Shown: positions 23,801 to 31,496 of the stretch, piece by piece
Layout of the letters: every line of letters begins with the position of its first letter
Position numbering within the stretch: position 1 is the stretch's first letter
From: Candidatus Latescibacterota bacterium
GTDB lineage: Bacteria; Latescibacterota; UBA2968; UBA8231
Reading direction: 5' to 3'
DNA length: 64,000 bases
Assembly: GCA_022826515.1 (NCBI GenBank)
Contig: JAJDUT010000121.1
Span: 1-64,000 of the forward strand
The notes under the pieces: generated by a model
Told to the model about the DNA's origin: nothing
The model's input: only the letters and a program-made list of their open reading frames with translations
The model's database searches: none
Made by a program: the position numbers and the translations under genes

Positions 23801-24806
23801 CACTCGTGGAATCTACGAGCGACATCCGGTTATGGTGGATCGCTCAGGGAGTAAGAAACGCCGCGCTTGGCGAGTGCAGTTCATGCAGGGCCTGTTTAAC
23901 ATGACCTCCGACTCCCACCTCTTTCGCACTGCCGCGCAGCTCGATGAGGAAGGTTTCTATCCTATCGAGGGCAATCGCTGGAAACGGAGCGAGGAACTGT
24001 ATTTACCACTATACGAAGGGAAGATGGTGCAGGCTTTCGACCATCGCGCTGCCAGCATCACCAACCGAGAAGGCAACTTATTCCGACCGGGGCAGCCGGA
24101 CAGAACCCTTGACGAAGAATACCTCGATCCGGATTTCTCACCTCGTCCTCGATATTGGGTTAGCCAGCAGGAGAGTGACGTTGTCCAGAATTTGCAATGG
24201 CTCTTGGCGTTCAAAGACATTACGGCGTCAACCAATGTCCGCACCATGATCGCCGCTGTCGTTCCGCAAGTTGGATGCGGACACACATTGCCAGTCCTCA
24301 TTCCGGCCAAATGCGACTTCAACGGCGAGAGCGCAGTCTGCCTATTGGCCAATCTCAACAGCTTCTGTTTTGATTACGTTGCGCGTCAGAAGGTTCAGGC
24401 GACCCACCTCATGTGGTACATCGTCGAACAGCTCCCCGTCATCGCCCCCGCCGACTACGACCGCTCCTTCGGCGCGACGACCGCCCGCGATCTCGTCCGC
24501 GACCACGTCCTCCGCCTCACGTACACCGCCCACGACATGGCCCCCTTCGCCCGCGACCTCGGCTACGACGGCGAGCCCTTCATCTGGGACGAAGAGGAAC
24601 GCCGCCACCTCCGCGCCCGCCTCGACGCGCTCTACTTCCATCTCTACGGCCTGTCGCGTGACGACGCCGAATACGTCCTCGACACCTTCCCCATCGTCCG
24701 CCGCGAAGATGAAGCCGCCTTCGGAACATACCGCACCCGCGATATGACGCTGGCGTATATGAACGCGCTGGCCGCGGGGGATACGGAGACGAGGGTGGCG
24801 GTGTAG
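20820..24806 (+). CDS. single-chain type IIG-like restriction-modification enzyme
   Basis: This 1328-residue protein combines three parts. The N-terminal nuclease-like region (about 50-170) has a PD-(D/E)xK pattern, P-D87 in D-I-P-D-H-L-L-F and E112-S-K114. The central Eco57I-type gamma N6-adenine methyltransferase has motif I D-P-A-M-G-S-G-H-F-L-V near residue 497 and motif IV N-P-P-W-D near 787. The long C-terminal region (about 850-1320) presumably includes target recognition. Having nuclease and methylase in one chain makes it able to act as a complete RM system, although BREX PglX-like methylases share the architecture. No BREX genes are present. It is followed by an ATPase-TOPRIM pair on the same strand. 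No clear Shine-Dalgarno is seen. Confidence 0.85.
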   Translation: MTGQLFTHYFLTDGIKATAEWQASLAQPEAFIAFKDGVARHHDALSRSRNPNEARTEEELIRPVLELLGWTEYVPQPSAAGHEDIPDHLLFADAESKARGGNPFQYATVVEESKRFGLALDSRDRKDRAQRGTPHGQILRYLATAEIESEGRIRWGILTNGSIWRLYDYRARPRASGYFEADLTELLQPGKEDDLRVFHLLFRRESFTLRDGATSTFLEEALAEGRRYEEQVAQDLSGVVFERVFPNLVNALVQKSEESLVASRDAALIFLYRLLFVLYAEDRGLLPVNDERYDDYGLRHPVRDDIASRMAADDTYSAIATNYYDHLTTLFKLIDKGDESIGLPPYNGGLFAVEAAPLLETVRLADEEIAPIIYDLSHAEDSQGVRRFVNYRDMSVQQLGSIYERLLEREPVRDDDGNISIRPNPYARKDSGSFYTSQELVDLIVERTLKPLAEERLNAFEDKAAELKSDRRSKQERGEELEQLDPAEAVLDFKVLDPAMGSGHFLVTAVDFLSDYIAELIEYVPSVSEWLDGEYASPLVGRVAAIRADIRKRANESNWVLDEAQLTDQAIIRRMVLKRCIYGVDKNRLTVELAKVSLWLHSFTVGAPLSFLDHHLRCGDSLVGLRVRDATDELHRLGGMFASSAIAGAETATDGMQRIEEMSDADVAEVQESAELFDGVEETTADLRGLLDFLCGWRWLTAGMKRDERAEFEEPLVRTLGQHTANAYELLAQGPAENISDFSELWHKATSIANREDFLHWEVAFPGVWHRWQESRPQGGFDAVIGNPPWDQIEQPEVEWFATRDEEIAHATTGARRKALLKKKKETGDELVLEYETVRSHATMMRDFFRSSDEYPLLSGGRINLYSLFVERAMSLIKPDGFIGLLTPSGIYADKTAARFFKSVSTGGRVSGLFDFENKRIFFKDIHASFKFCALIFGGEERRFDQTECAFFLHDTKTIDDEDRCFPLTPDDFARVNPNTGTAPVFRTRRDADITRGIYERHPVMVDRSGSKKRRAWRVQFMQGLFNMTSDSHLFRTAAQLDEEGFYPIEGNRWKRSEELYLPLYEGKMVQAFDHRAASITNREGNLFRPGQPDRTLDEEYLDPDFSPRPRYWVSQQESDVVQNLQWLLAFKDITASTNVRTMIAAVVPQVGCGHTLPVLIPAKCDFNGESAVCLLANLNSFCFDYVARQKVQATHLMWYIVEQLPVIAPADYDRSFGATTARDLVRDHVLRLTYTAHDMAPFARDLGYDGEPFIWDEEERRHLRARLDALYFHLYGLSRDDAEYVLDTFPIVRREDEAAFGTYRTRDMTLAYMNALAAGDTETRVAV
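24571..24604 (+). repeat. 34-bp direct repeat, copy A (inside the RM gene)
   Basis: This segment near the 3' end of the restriction-methylase gene (encoding E-P-F-I-W-D-E-E-E-R-R) recurs at 26781-26814 with two mismatches in 34 bases. The copies flank the ATPase and DUF3226 genes in direct orientation. Confidence 0.8.
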
Positions 24807-24814
24807 ATGACTCA

Positions 24815-24844
24815 TTGACTTAGTTCAAGATTCAGCGGTACATT
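24815..24844 (+). promoter_or_regulatory. possible promoter for the ATPase-TOPRIM pair
   Basis: TTGACT (24815-24820) and TACATT (24839-24844), with an 18-base spacer, lie in the 82-base gap between the RM gene and the ATPase gene. This would allow expression independent of the RM enzyme. The match is moderate only. Confidence 0.35.
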
Positions 24845-24888
24845 TCATCAGTTCAAAACTCTCGCCCTCAAAAGAAGGTGCTAACGCT

Positions 24889-26079
24889 ATGTCCCAAGAA
24901 CGACTCGACGACCGACTACATCTTCCGAGCCTGTCGATAAAAGGGTTTCGGGGGATCAAGGAGCTTTCCATTGAGCGATTGGGCCGCGTGACACTGTTGG
25001 CGGGCAAGAACAGCGTCGGCAAGACAACCGTTTTAGATGCCGTCCAAGTCTATGCGGCGCGGGGGCAAGAGTACGTTCTGTCCGAATTACTGAAGAGTCG
25101 CCAAGAGTACGCTATCGCTGAGACCGAAGATCACAGTATGTTCAGAAAATTTGTACCCGATTTTGCGGCCCTGTTCTACGGTCGGGATGTGTCGAGATGT
25201 GCCCGCATCTTAATCGGTCCAAAAAGCGATACAGACCAACTCAGGATTGAGGAGACTTCTCTGAGCGATGAGCAGGCTTCTAACATCGGAGATCGTATAT
25301 CTTTGTTTGTTCCAAGAGGTTATACTCAGGCGTTCAAAGTCGTATTTCAAGAAACTGAACAGACTCTTCCATGGGTTCTCCCCATCCAAGGATCGGATGC
25401 TGCCAGAATCGTAGAACGTTATGGTGGTAGTGCATATCTATACTCATATAAATTCTTGGTCGGAGCTAAATGGCCCTCCCCAATAGGATGTCAATCTTTG
25501 GGGCCGGGCCTGTTGAGCGATAAAGAAATCTTGCGGTTCTGGAATGCCATCGCGCTGACGGATGACGAGGACCGAGCAATGCAGGCACTGAGACTGATCT
25601 TCAGCAGTGACTTAGAGCGCGTGGCGGTGATCCGCGACGACATATCAGACGTATCACAGAAGAAATCTGATGTCGGATATGTTCAGCGGGTGGTAGCAAA
25701 GCTCCGAGGGCAAGCTCGTCCCGTCCCTTTGCAAAGTCTGGGCGATGGGGCACTGCATCTGGCCGGTACTGCCTTGGCACTGGCCAATAGCCGGGACGGT
25801 TTTCTGCTCATCGACGAAGCCGAAAACGGCATCCACCATTCCGTCCAGCCCGATTTCTGGCGCATGGTCTTTAAGACCGCCCATGCAAACAACGTCCAAG
25901 TCATTGCAACGACGCACAGCTTTGACTGCGTGCGCGGCTTTGCACAGGCAGCAGTCGAGTGTGAGGAAGCCGAAGGGGTGCTTGTGCGCATCGAACGGAA
26001 AGATGAGGCGATGTGGGCGGTCGAGTATTCAGAGCGCAATCTCAAAGTCGCTGCCAAGCAACACATTGAAGTGAGGTGA
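24889..26079 (+). CDS. OLD/RecF-like AAA ATPase (AAA_15/AAA_21 type)
   Basis: This 396-residue SMC/ABC-like ATPase has F-R-G-I-K-E-L-S-I near the start, Walker A G-K-N-S-V-G-K-T-T (39-47), a signature-like S-L-G-D-G-A-L-H-L-A region, Walker B F-L-L-I-D-E-A-E (D309-E310) and a switch H343 in A-T-T-H-S-F-D. This is the ATPase half of OLD nucleases, Gabija GajA and PARIS AriA, without a fused nuclease. The TOPRIM partner is encoded separately 33 bases downstream. Such ATPases sense foreign DNA or anti-restriction proteins and control their nuclease partner. AAGAAGG precedes the ATG. Defence function is inferred from architecture and neighbours. Confidence 0.82.
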   Translation: MSQERLDDRLHLPSLSIKGFRGIKELSIERLGRVTLLAGKNSVGKTTVLDAVQVYAARGQEYVLSELLKSRQEYAIAETEDHSMFRKFVPDFAALFYGRDVSRCARILIGPKSDTDQLRIEETSLSDEQASNIGDRISLFVPRGYTQAFKVVFQETEQTLPWVLPIQGSDAARIVERYGGSAYLYSYKFLVGAKWPSPIGCQSLGPGLLSDKEILRFWNAIALTDDEDRAMQALRLIFSSDLERVAVIRDDISDVSQKKSDVGYVQRVVAKLRGQARPVPLQSLGDGALHLAGTALALANSRDGFLLIDEAENGIHHSVQPDFWRMVFKTAHANNVQVIATTHSFDCVRGFAQAAVECEEAEGVLVRIERKDEAMWAVEYSERNLKVAAKQHIEVR

Positions 26080-26112
26080 TTTCTCAAAAACGTATTGGGA
26101 TAAGGTAGGTGG

Positions 26113-26727
26113 ATGGATAATAATGACTGTGTCCTCCTCGTTGAAGGACCAAATGATAAGCATGTCGTCCGGCATCTCTGTAATGTTCATAAAGAGGTGC
26201 CAAAATTCTGTATTCTGGATAAGGAAGGAATAGAAGTGCTTCTCGAAGATATTGGCTCGGAGATTCTGGCTCCTGGTCGCAAAGCCGTCGGCATCATCGT
26301 GGACGCAAACGACGATTTGGACGCCCGCTGGAGATCTGTGGCCGATAGGCTTCAAGAAGAGAATATTGAGGTGCCTCGTACCCCCAAACTAACCGGGACG
26401 CTCATAGAAGGCACCAGCCGCATCCCTCGCATCGGCATCTGGTTGATGCCCAACAATACATCACCCGGCGAACTCGAAAACTTCGTCTCAGAGATGATCC
26501 CCGACGACGATCCAGTATGGTGGCTGTCCAAAGACTACATTGATGGCATTCCAGAGGCCGACCGAAAGTTTACCGAGAAAAAGATACTGCGAGCCAAACT
26601 CTACGCTTGGCTGGCGACGAAAGAGGACCCTAGACAAATGGGTGCCGCCATTCGCGCACAGGATTTGCACGTGGATGGAACACTCAGCACAACATTCGCT
26701 AGTTGGCTACGGCAACTGTTTGAGTGA
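26113..26727 (+). CDS. DUF3226 TOPRIM-like protein
   Basis: This 204-residue protein matches the DUF3226 family: C-V-L-L-V-E-G-P-N-D-K-H-V-V at the N-terminus, with E11 as the TOPRIM glutamate; G-I-I-V-D-A-N-D-D-L-D (acidic cluster 64-70); and I-G-I-W-L-M-P-N-N ... G-E-L-E-N-F-V. TOPRIM folds occur in nucleases, topoisomerases and primases, and in OLD-type defence proteins they cleave nucleic acids. Immediate linkage to an AAA ATPase suggests a two-subunit OLD- or PARIS-like system. An aggtag-like ribosome-binding site is weak. The gene ends 95 bases before hisA, which converges. Confidence 0.82.
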   Translation: MDNNDCVLLVEGPNDKHVVRHLCNVHKEVPKFCILDKEGIEVLLEDIGSEILAPGRKAVGIIVDANDDLDARWRSVADRLQEENIEVPRTPKLTGTLIEGTSRIPRIGIWLMPNNTSPGELENFVSEMIPDDDPVWWLSKDYIDGIPEADRKFTEKKILRAKLYAWLATKEDPRQMGAAIRAQDLHVDGTLSTTFASWLRQLFE

Positions 26728-26780
26728 AACTTTGGCCCCACCATTAGTCGCACGGCGACCTCGTTCGCGCCCTGTCGCAA

Positions 26781-26814
26781 GCGAGCCCTTCATCCGGGAC
26801 GCAGAGGAACGCCG
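26781..26814 (+). repeat. 34-bp direct repeat, copy B (remnant of an RM gene 3' end)
   Basis: This matches 24571-24604 at 32 of 34 bases and in the corresponding frame reads S-E-P-F-I-R-D-A-E-E-R-R, equivalent to E-P-F-I-W-D-E-E-E-R-R of the methylase. It is not part of any gene. It looks like the stump of a second methylase copy, left when the ATPase-TOPRIM genes were acquired or a tandem RM gene was lost. Confidence 0.75.
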
Positions 26815-26821
26815 TCAAGCT

Positions 26822-27607
26822 CTACAAGTTGGGACGGTTGTCCTCGGCCTCGCCCTCCCCGCGGTATGCCAACATATCCTCGTAGCATAGCCCCGTGCCC
26901 CCGAAAATATCCAGCGCCGCTCCCACCGTAAAATCCAATTTCCCTTGGCCGAGCTTGCGGAGGACCGCGATGTCCCCGGTGCTGCTCACGCCGCCGGCGT
27001 ACGTCGTCGGGATGGGCGCGATCTCTCCCAAGAGGGCGACGAGTTCGGCATCGACTCCTTGCTGTTTGCCTTCGACCCCAGTGGCGTGAATGAGGAATTC
27101 GCTGCAAGACTCGGCGAGGAGCGCCAAGTTGTCCGCGCTGATAGCAAAATCCGTGGCCTTTTGCCAGCGGTCGGTCATCACCACGTAGAGCCCGTCGCGG
27201 TTGCTGCAACTGAGGTCTAAGACCAGTTGGTCGCGTCCCACCGCAGCTACCATTTGTGCCAGCCGACTGTGGTGGAGTTGGCCGTCGCTGAAGACGTAGG
27301 AAGTGACGATTACTTGCGCGGCACCGCGGCTGAGCCAAGCCGCGGCGTTGGCGGGGCGGATGCCGCCGCCGACCTGCAAGCCCTCGGGGAAAGCGGCCAA
27401 CGCCTGCGCGGCTGCGTCCTCGTTGCCCGGGCCGAGCATGATGACGTGACCGTCGAAGAGTTGGTCGCGGCGATAAAGCTCCGCAAAGTACGCAGGCGGG
27501 TGAGGGGCGATGAAGTGGGTTTGGGGGGCGCTGCCGTCGCGTAAGCTGGTGCCGACGATCTGCTTGACTTGCCCCTCGTGCAGGTCGATACAGGGCCGAA
27601 AGCGCAT
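26822..27607 (-). CDS. hisA: HisA-type ProFAR isomerase, eukaryotic (HIS6-like) form
   Basis: This 261-residue TIM barrel for histidine biosynthesis converts ProFAR to PRFAR. The opening M-R-F-R-P-C-I-D-L-H-E-G-Q-V-K-Q-I-V-G, then H-V-I-M-L-G-P-G-N, L-Q-V-G-G-G-I, V-L-D-L-S-C and T-V-G-A-A-L-D-I-F-G-G-T, are characteristic of the fungal/plant HIS6 form rather than the common bacterial HisA. No other his gene is in the window. The ATG overlaps the stop of the enolase-superfamily gene upstream (TGATG), giving the order rsmD, enolase-superfamily gene, hisA. Catalytic aspartates lie in C-I-D-L-H and T-Y-A-G-G regions as expected. Confidence 0.87.
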   Translation of the reverse strand: MRFRPCIDLHEGQVKQIVGTSLRDGSAPQTHFIAPHPPAYFAELYRRDQLFDGHVIMLGPGNEDAAAQALAAFPEGLQVGGGIRPANAAAWLSRGAAQVIVTSYVFSDGQLHHSRLAQMVAAVGRDQLVLDLSCSNRDGLYVVMTDRWQKATDFAISADNLALLAESCSEFLIHATGVEGKQQGVDAELVALLGEIAPIPTTYAGGVSSTGDIAVLRKLGQGKLDFTVGAALDIFGGTGLCYEDMLAYRGEGEAEDNRPNL

Positions 27608-28704
27608 CAGCGGTCGCAGCGGTACTCTGCGAGTGCGTCCTCGTCGAGGCTGACGCCGAGGCCCGGGCCGGCTGGCGGGAGGATGTACCCGTCGGCGATG
27701 GGCAGCTTTTCGCGGATGACGTCGCCGCTGTGATAGACGCAGCCGTTCACGTCGCTGGCGTAGCCCAAGTTCGGCATGGCAAAAGCGAGGTGAGCTTGGG
27801 CCGCGGTACCGATTCCCAGTTCGGGCATGCTGCCGATGATACAGGGCAAGCGTGCGGCTTCGGCAATGGCGAAGATGCGCGCGGCCGCACCCAAGCCGCC
27901 GGCTTCCGACACGTACACGTTGAAGACATCGACGGCTTGGTGGCGGACGCAGTTGAGGGCGTCGGCTGGCGTCCAAACGCTCTCGTCGGCCATGATGGGC
28001 AGCGAGACGCGCTCGCGGACAAAGCGCAGTCCCTCTAAGTCGTCGGCTGCTAAGGGTTGCTCGACTAGTTCCAAGTCAAAGTCCGCGATTGCCTCGATGC
28101 TGCGCACGGCTTCCTTGGCCGAGGACCAGCCCATGTTGGCATCTACGCGCAGGACGATCTCACTGCCTATTGCGCCGCGCACGGCTGCGAGCACGGCTAG
28201 GTCGGCGCGCAGGTCCCGCCCGATTTTGGCTTTGAGGGTCTTGTATCCTTGCGCCACTAGGCTCTGGGCTTGGGCGGCGATGGCCTCGGGGTCGCCCATG
28301 GACAGCGAATGGCTCAGCAGCACGCGGTCGCGGACTTGGCCGCCCAGCAGTTGGTAAACGGGTACGCCGCAGGCTTTGCCGACTAGGTCGTAGAGGGCCA
28401 TTTCAATGCCGGCCTTGGCCGGGAAGGAGCGGTGCAGGAGTTGATTCATGCGGTCGGCGATTTCGCGGATGCGGCGCGGGTCTAGGCCGCAGAGCACATC
28501 GGCGAGCAGCCCGTTGATGGCCTCGCTTTCTCCGCGTCCGCGGCGGTCCCAGATGCTGGAGGCTTCGCCGAGGCCGGTGAGGCCGGCGTCGGTGTGGATT
28601 AAGACGACGGCGTTTTCAGAGGCTTGGTGCGTGCCGAGGCTGCTTTGGAACGGCTGTGGCCTAGGCATGCGTACGGGTATGGCTTCAACGTGGGTGATTT
28701 TCAT
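27607..28704 (-). CDS. muconate-lactonizing-type enolase superfamily enzyme
   Basis: This 365-residue enzyme has the complete MLE-subgroup active site: catalytic L-K-A-K-I-G (K-x-K), metal ligands in L-R-V-D-A-N-M-G-W, L-V-E-Q-P-L and I-M-A-D-E-S-V-W. The N-terminal capping domain carries G-L-T-G-L-G-E-A-S. Candidate activities are dipeptide epimerase, o-succinylbenzoate synthase or cycloisomerase; the specificity loop cannot be assigned by eye. It overlaps rsmD by four bases at its start and hisA by one base at its end, so the three are cotranscribed. Confidence 0.85.
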   Translation of the reverse strand: MKITHVEAIPVRMPRPQPFQSSLGTHQASENAVVLIHTDAGLTGLGEASSIWDRRGRGESEAINGLLADVLCGLDPRRIREIADRMNQLLHRSFPAKAGIEMALYDLVGKACGVPVYQLLGGQVRDRVLLSHSLSMGDPEAIAAQAQSLVAQGYKTLKAKIGRDLRADLAVLAAVRGAIGSEIVLRVDANMGWSSAKEAVRSIEAIADFDLELVEQPLAADDLEGLRFVRERVSLPIMADESVWTPADALNCVRHQAVDVFNVYVSEAGGLGAAARIFAIAEAARLPCIIGSMPELGIGTAAQAHLAFAMPNLGYASDVNGCVYHSGDVIREKLPIADGYILPPAGPGLGVSLDEDALAEYRCDR

Positions 28705-29303
28705 GGGATCAGGTGGCGATAGATGCTGAGGGTGGTGTTGCCGTAGGTCCGCTGCTGAGTGAGCGCGAGGTGGCCGCTCTGCTCGGGCACGTCTAGGTCG
28801 ATTTGGTGCTGCACGAACAGCAGGCCCTCGTCGTTAAAGAGTGGGGATTTCCCGAGGGCTTCGATGAGGCCGAGCAGGAGTGGAGCGCCGCAGTAGCGGG
28901 CGTGGTACGGGGGATCGGCGTACACAATGTCGAAGCGGCGGCCGGCCGCGGCTAATTGGGGGATGAGGTGTTGGGCTTTGACCGAGTGCAGGCCCGCGAC
29001 ACCGGCCTTCCATTGGTAGAGCAGCGAGCGGATCTGCCGCCGCCGTTGGTGATCTGGCTCGTTGATCTCGACGCTCGCGCCCCGGCTCAGCGCTTCAAGT
29101 CCCATTTGGCCCGAGCCAGCACACAGGTCGAGGAAGGTACGGCCCTTCAGGTTGGGGCCGAGCATGGAGAATACGGCTTCTTTGAGGCGCGTGGAGGTGA
29201 GGCGGATCTGGCGCAGGCGTCGCCCGGAGGGAATCTGCCGACCGCGATAGGTGCCAGTGACGATGCGCACGGCTAAGCCTTGAATTGGAGTTGATTTAGA
29301 CAA
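28701..29303 (-). CDS. rsmD: 16S rRNA (guanine966-N2)-methyltransferase RsmD
   Basis: This 200-residue class I methyltransferase has R-I-V-T-G-T-Y-R-G-R-Q-I-P near the N-terminus and R-L-K-E-A-V-F-S-M-L. The SAM motif is F-L-D-L-C-A-G-S-G-Q-M-G-L-E-A, and the catalytic N6/N2-type motif is Y-A-D-P-P-Y. RsmD methylates G966 of 16S rRNA. It is first in a leftward operon with the enolase-superfamily gene and hisA. The first 10-12 residues before V-R-I-V-T-G are not conserved, so the true start could be slightly downstream. Confidence 0.9.
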   Translation of the reverse strand: MSKSTPIQGLAVRIVTGTYRGRQIPSGRRLRQIRLTSTRLKEAVFSMLGPNLKGRTFLDLCAGSGQMGLEALSRGASVEINEPDHQRRRQIRSLLYQWKAGVAGLHSVKAQHLIPQLAAAGRRFDIVYADPPYHARYCGAPLLLGLIEALGKSPLFNDEGLLFVQHQIDLDVPEQSGHLALTQQRTYGNTTLSIYRHLIP

Positions 29304-29407
29304 AAAAGTATCGCGGTTAAGGTCAGTAGCGTCAAGTTGTGGGTTGCGGGCGATGGGGGAAGTTTGAAGTTTGAATTAAGGCCCGGATTCGATGGGAGGT
29401 TAATCAA

Positions 29408-30556
29408 ATGATTACAGAACAATACGATGTCGTCGTCGCAGGGGCTGGTGGTATGGGCAGCGCTGCGCTGTACCACTTGGCGCGACGCGGCGTGCGCGTC
29501 TGTGCTGTGGAGCGCTTCGGCATCGCTCACGACCGGGGGTCTTCGCATGGGGATACCCGCATCATTCGCAAAGCCTATATGGAGCATCCCGACTACGTGC
29601 CCCTGTTGCACCGGGCCTACGAGTTGTGGGAGGAGCTAGAGGCCGAAGGGGAGGGGGAACTCTTTGCCCGCGTTGGGTTGCTAGTGGCGGGCGATCCCGA
29701 CTCGGAGGCGATGCAGGGGCAGGCGGCCTGTTATCAGGCGCACGACTTGCCGTATGAGGAGCTGGATGGGGCAGCAATTGCCGCACGCTACCCAGGTTTG
29801 GCTTTTCCCGAGGAGTGGAGTGGCTTTTACGATCCGCTAGGCGGTTTTCTTCGGGTCGAGGACTGCGTCCGGCGGCACGTTGCGTTGGCTCAGCAGCACG
29901 GCGCGAAGCTCTACACTGGGGAAGTTATGCTGTCGTGGCGGCGCGAAGGCGAAGGAGTGGTAGTGGAGACTGAGCGACGGCGCTTGCTCGCCACGCGGTT
30001 GGTGCTGGCGACTGGGGCTTGGGCGGTGCCAGAGCTAGGTCGGCTGGGCGTGGCGGCGTGCGTAGTGCGCAAGGTGCTGTTGTGGTACCAGGGGCGCGGC
30101 GTGGAGCAGTACGCGCGCGGCGCGTTCCCCTGTTTCTTCATCGCCGATGGCGAGCAGTACTTCTATGGGTTTCCCGCGGAAGAGCCGTGGGGCCTCAAGT
30201 TGGCCGAGCACAATGTGTCGCACGATCCGGTGGACGATCCGCTCCAACTCAATCGCGCATTGACCGACGGCGATCAGCCCTGCGTCCTCGATTTTCTCGC
30301 GCGATACTTTCCCGCGCTGCAACCAGAGCTGAGCAAATACGCCGTCTGCATGTATTCATTGACGCCGGATAAGAACTTCGTCTTGGACGTCCATCCCGAA
30401 TGCCCAGCCGTGGTGCTCGGGGCGGGTTTTTCCGGCCACGGCTTCAAATTCTCTCCGGTAGTGGGTGAAATTTTGGCTGAACTGGCGCTGGAAGGCCATA
30501 CCCAGCATCCCATCGAATTCCTGCGCCTTTCCCGCTTTGCACAAAGGAGGTCGTAA
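29408..30556 (+). CDS. monomeric sarcosine oxidase / N-methyltryptophan oxidase family flavoenzyme
   Basis: This 382-residue DAO-family enzyme has an FAD-binding N-terminus (V-V-V-A-G-A-G-G-M-G-S-A-A-L) and the R-G-S-S-H-G-D-T-R-I-I-R motif. The conserved cysteine in Y-A-V-C-M-Y-S-L-T-P-D-K-N-F-V-L-D is the covalent flavin attachment site in MSOX and SolA. It oxidatively demethylates or oxidises secondary N-methyl amino acids, releasing H2O2. The stop abuts the SDR ATG with no gap, so the two form an operon. Substrate (sarcosine, N-methyltryptophan, pipecolate) is not resolved. Confidence 0.85.
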   Translation: MITEQYDVVVAGAGGMGSAALYHLARRGVRVCAVERFGIAHDRGSSHGDTRIIRKAYMEHPDYVPLLHRAYELWEELEAEGEGELFARVGLLVAGDPDSEAMQGQAACYQAHDLPYEELDGAAIAARYPGLAFPEEWSGFYDPLGGFLRVEDCVRRHVALAQQHGAKLYTGEVMLSWRREGEGVVVETERRRLLATRLVLATGAWAVPELGRLGVAACVVRKVLLWYQGRGVEQYARGAFPCFFIADGEQYFYGFPAEEPWGLKLAEHNVSHDPVDDPLQLNRALTDGDQPCVLDFLARYFPALQPELSKYAVCMYSLTPDKNFVLDVHPECPAVVLGAGFSGHGFKFSPVVGEILAELALEGHTQHPIEFLRLSRFAQRRS

Positions 30557-31333
30557 ATGGATCTAGGACTGCAAGACAAAATTGCTCTGATAACTGGAGG
30601 GAGTCGGGGGATCGGCCGGGCGATTGCGTTGGCGCTGGCCAATGAGGGGTGCAAGGTGGCGATTTGCGCCCGCGACCAAGAGCCGCTCGAACGCGCATTG
30701 CAGCAGGTACGGGAAACTGGGGTCGAAGCCATTGCCGAGGTAGCTGACGTGCGCTCGCGGCTGGAGGTGGAGGCCGTTGTCGCGCGCTGTGCAGCCGAGT
30801 GGGGAGGCGTCGATATTTTGGTCAACAATGTGGGTGGAGCGGCTGGCGAACAGAGTCTGCTCGAAACTACTGACGAGGACTGGGAGGAAACCTTTGACCT
30901 AAACGTGTTCCACGCCGTGCGCACGACGCGGGCGGCCCTGCCCTACATGCGGCAGCGAGGCGGGGGCGCGGTGGTGATCGTCTCGTCGATCTCGGGGTGG
31001 AAGCCCGGGCCTAAGTCCCAATACGGAAGCGCGAAGGCCGCGGAGATTTTTCTCGCTGGTGCGCTGGCGCTGGAGTTGGCCGAATGCGGGGTGCGGGTCA
31101 ACGCGGTTGCGCCGGGGTCGATATTTTTCCCCGGTGGTGGGTGGGCGCGTTTTCAGGAGAACCAGCCCGAGCACTTTGCCCAGTTTGTGGAACGGGAATT
31201 TCCCGCTGGGCGCTTGGGGACGCCAGAAGAGGTGGCAGATGTGGTGGCGTTTTTGGTGTCCGAGCGCGCGAATTGGATCAATGGAGCGATGATTCCCGTG
31301 GATGGAGCGCAGGGTCGGCCGACGGCGTTTTGA
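30557..31333 (+). CDS. short-chain dehydrogenase/reductase
   Basis: This 258-residue classical SDR has the NAD(P)-binding T-G-G-S-R-G-I-G, the N-N-V-G-G structural motif and a catalytic Ser in V-S-S-I-S-G. The Y-x-x-x-K is Y-G-S-A-K, and the C-terminus has I-P-V-D-G-A. An Asp after beta-2 is not obvious (I-C-A-R-D), so NADP may be preferred. It directly follows the sarcosine-oxidase-like gene and may process the product of the same substrate. An AAAGGAGG ribosome-binding site overlaps the end of the preceding gene. Confidence 0.87.
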   Translation: MDLGLQDKIALITGGSRGIGRAIALALANEGCKVAICARDQEPLERALQQVRETGVEAIAEVADVRSRLEVEAVVARCAAEWGGVDILVNNVGGAAGEQSLLETTDEDWEETFDLNVFHAVRTTRAALPYMRQRGGGAVVIVSSISGWKPGPKSQYGSAKAAEIFLAGALALELAECGVRVNAVAPGSIFFPGGGWARFQENQPEHFAQFVEREFPAGRLGTPEEVADVVAFLVSERANWINGAMIPVDGAQGRPTAF

Positions 31334-31421
31334 TGGGCGACGATTGACCGCAATCAACGCAGCAGGATGAGCTTGTGCACAACACGTCTCGAGTTGACCT
31401 AGATGTGGGTGGAGAAGCTCG

Positions 31422-31496
31422 TCAGCGCGATGGGACGATGCGGAATTGGTGCTTGCCGTTGATGCGGTAGGTCTCGAAGTCGTCGTGATCGATGGC
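31422..31496 (-). pseudogene. C-terminal remnant of a PIN-domain (VapC-like) toxin
   Basis: Directly after the antitoxin stop, an open stretch of 24 codons plus stop reads A-I-D-H-D-D-F-E-T-Y-R ... F-R-I-V-P-S-R. PIN toxins end with this kind of motif (D-x-x-D-F-x-x-Y-R ... F-x-x-x-P). The remaining hundred-odd residues, including the catalytic acidic residues, are absent, so the toxin is inactivated by deletion. Confidence 0.55.

Noticed and set aside
22290..24815. Antisense frames of 100-160 codons over the restriction-methylase gene
   Set aside because: All lie over conserved methylase sequence and show no motifs; the 24.4-24.8 kb part is highly GC-rich, which removes stop codons by chance.
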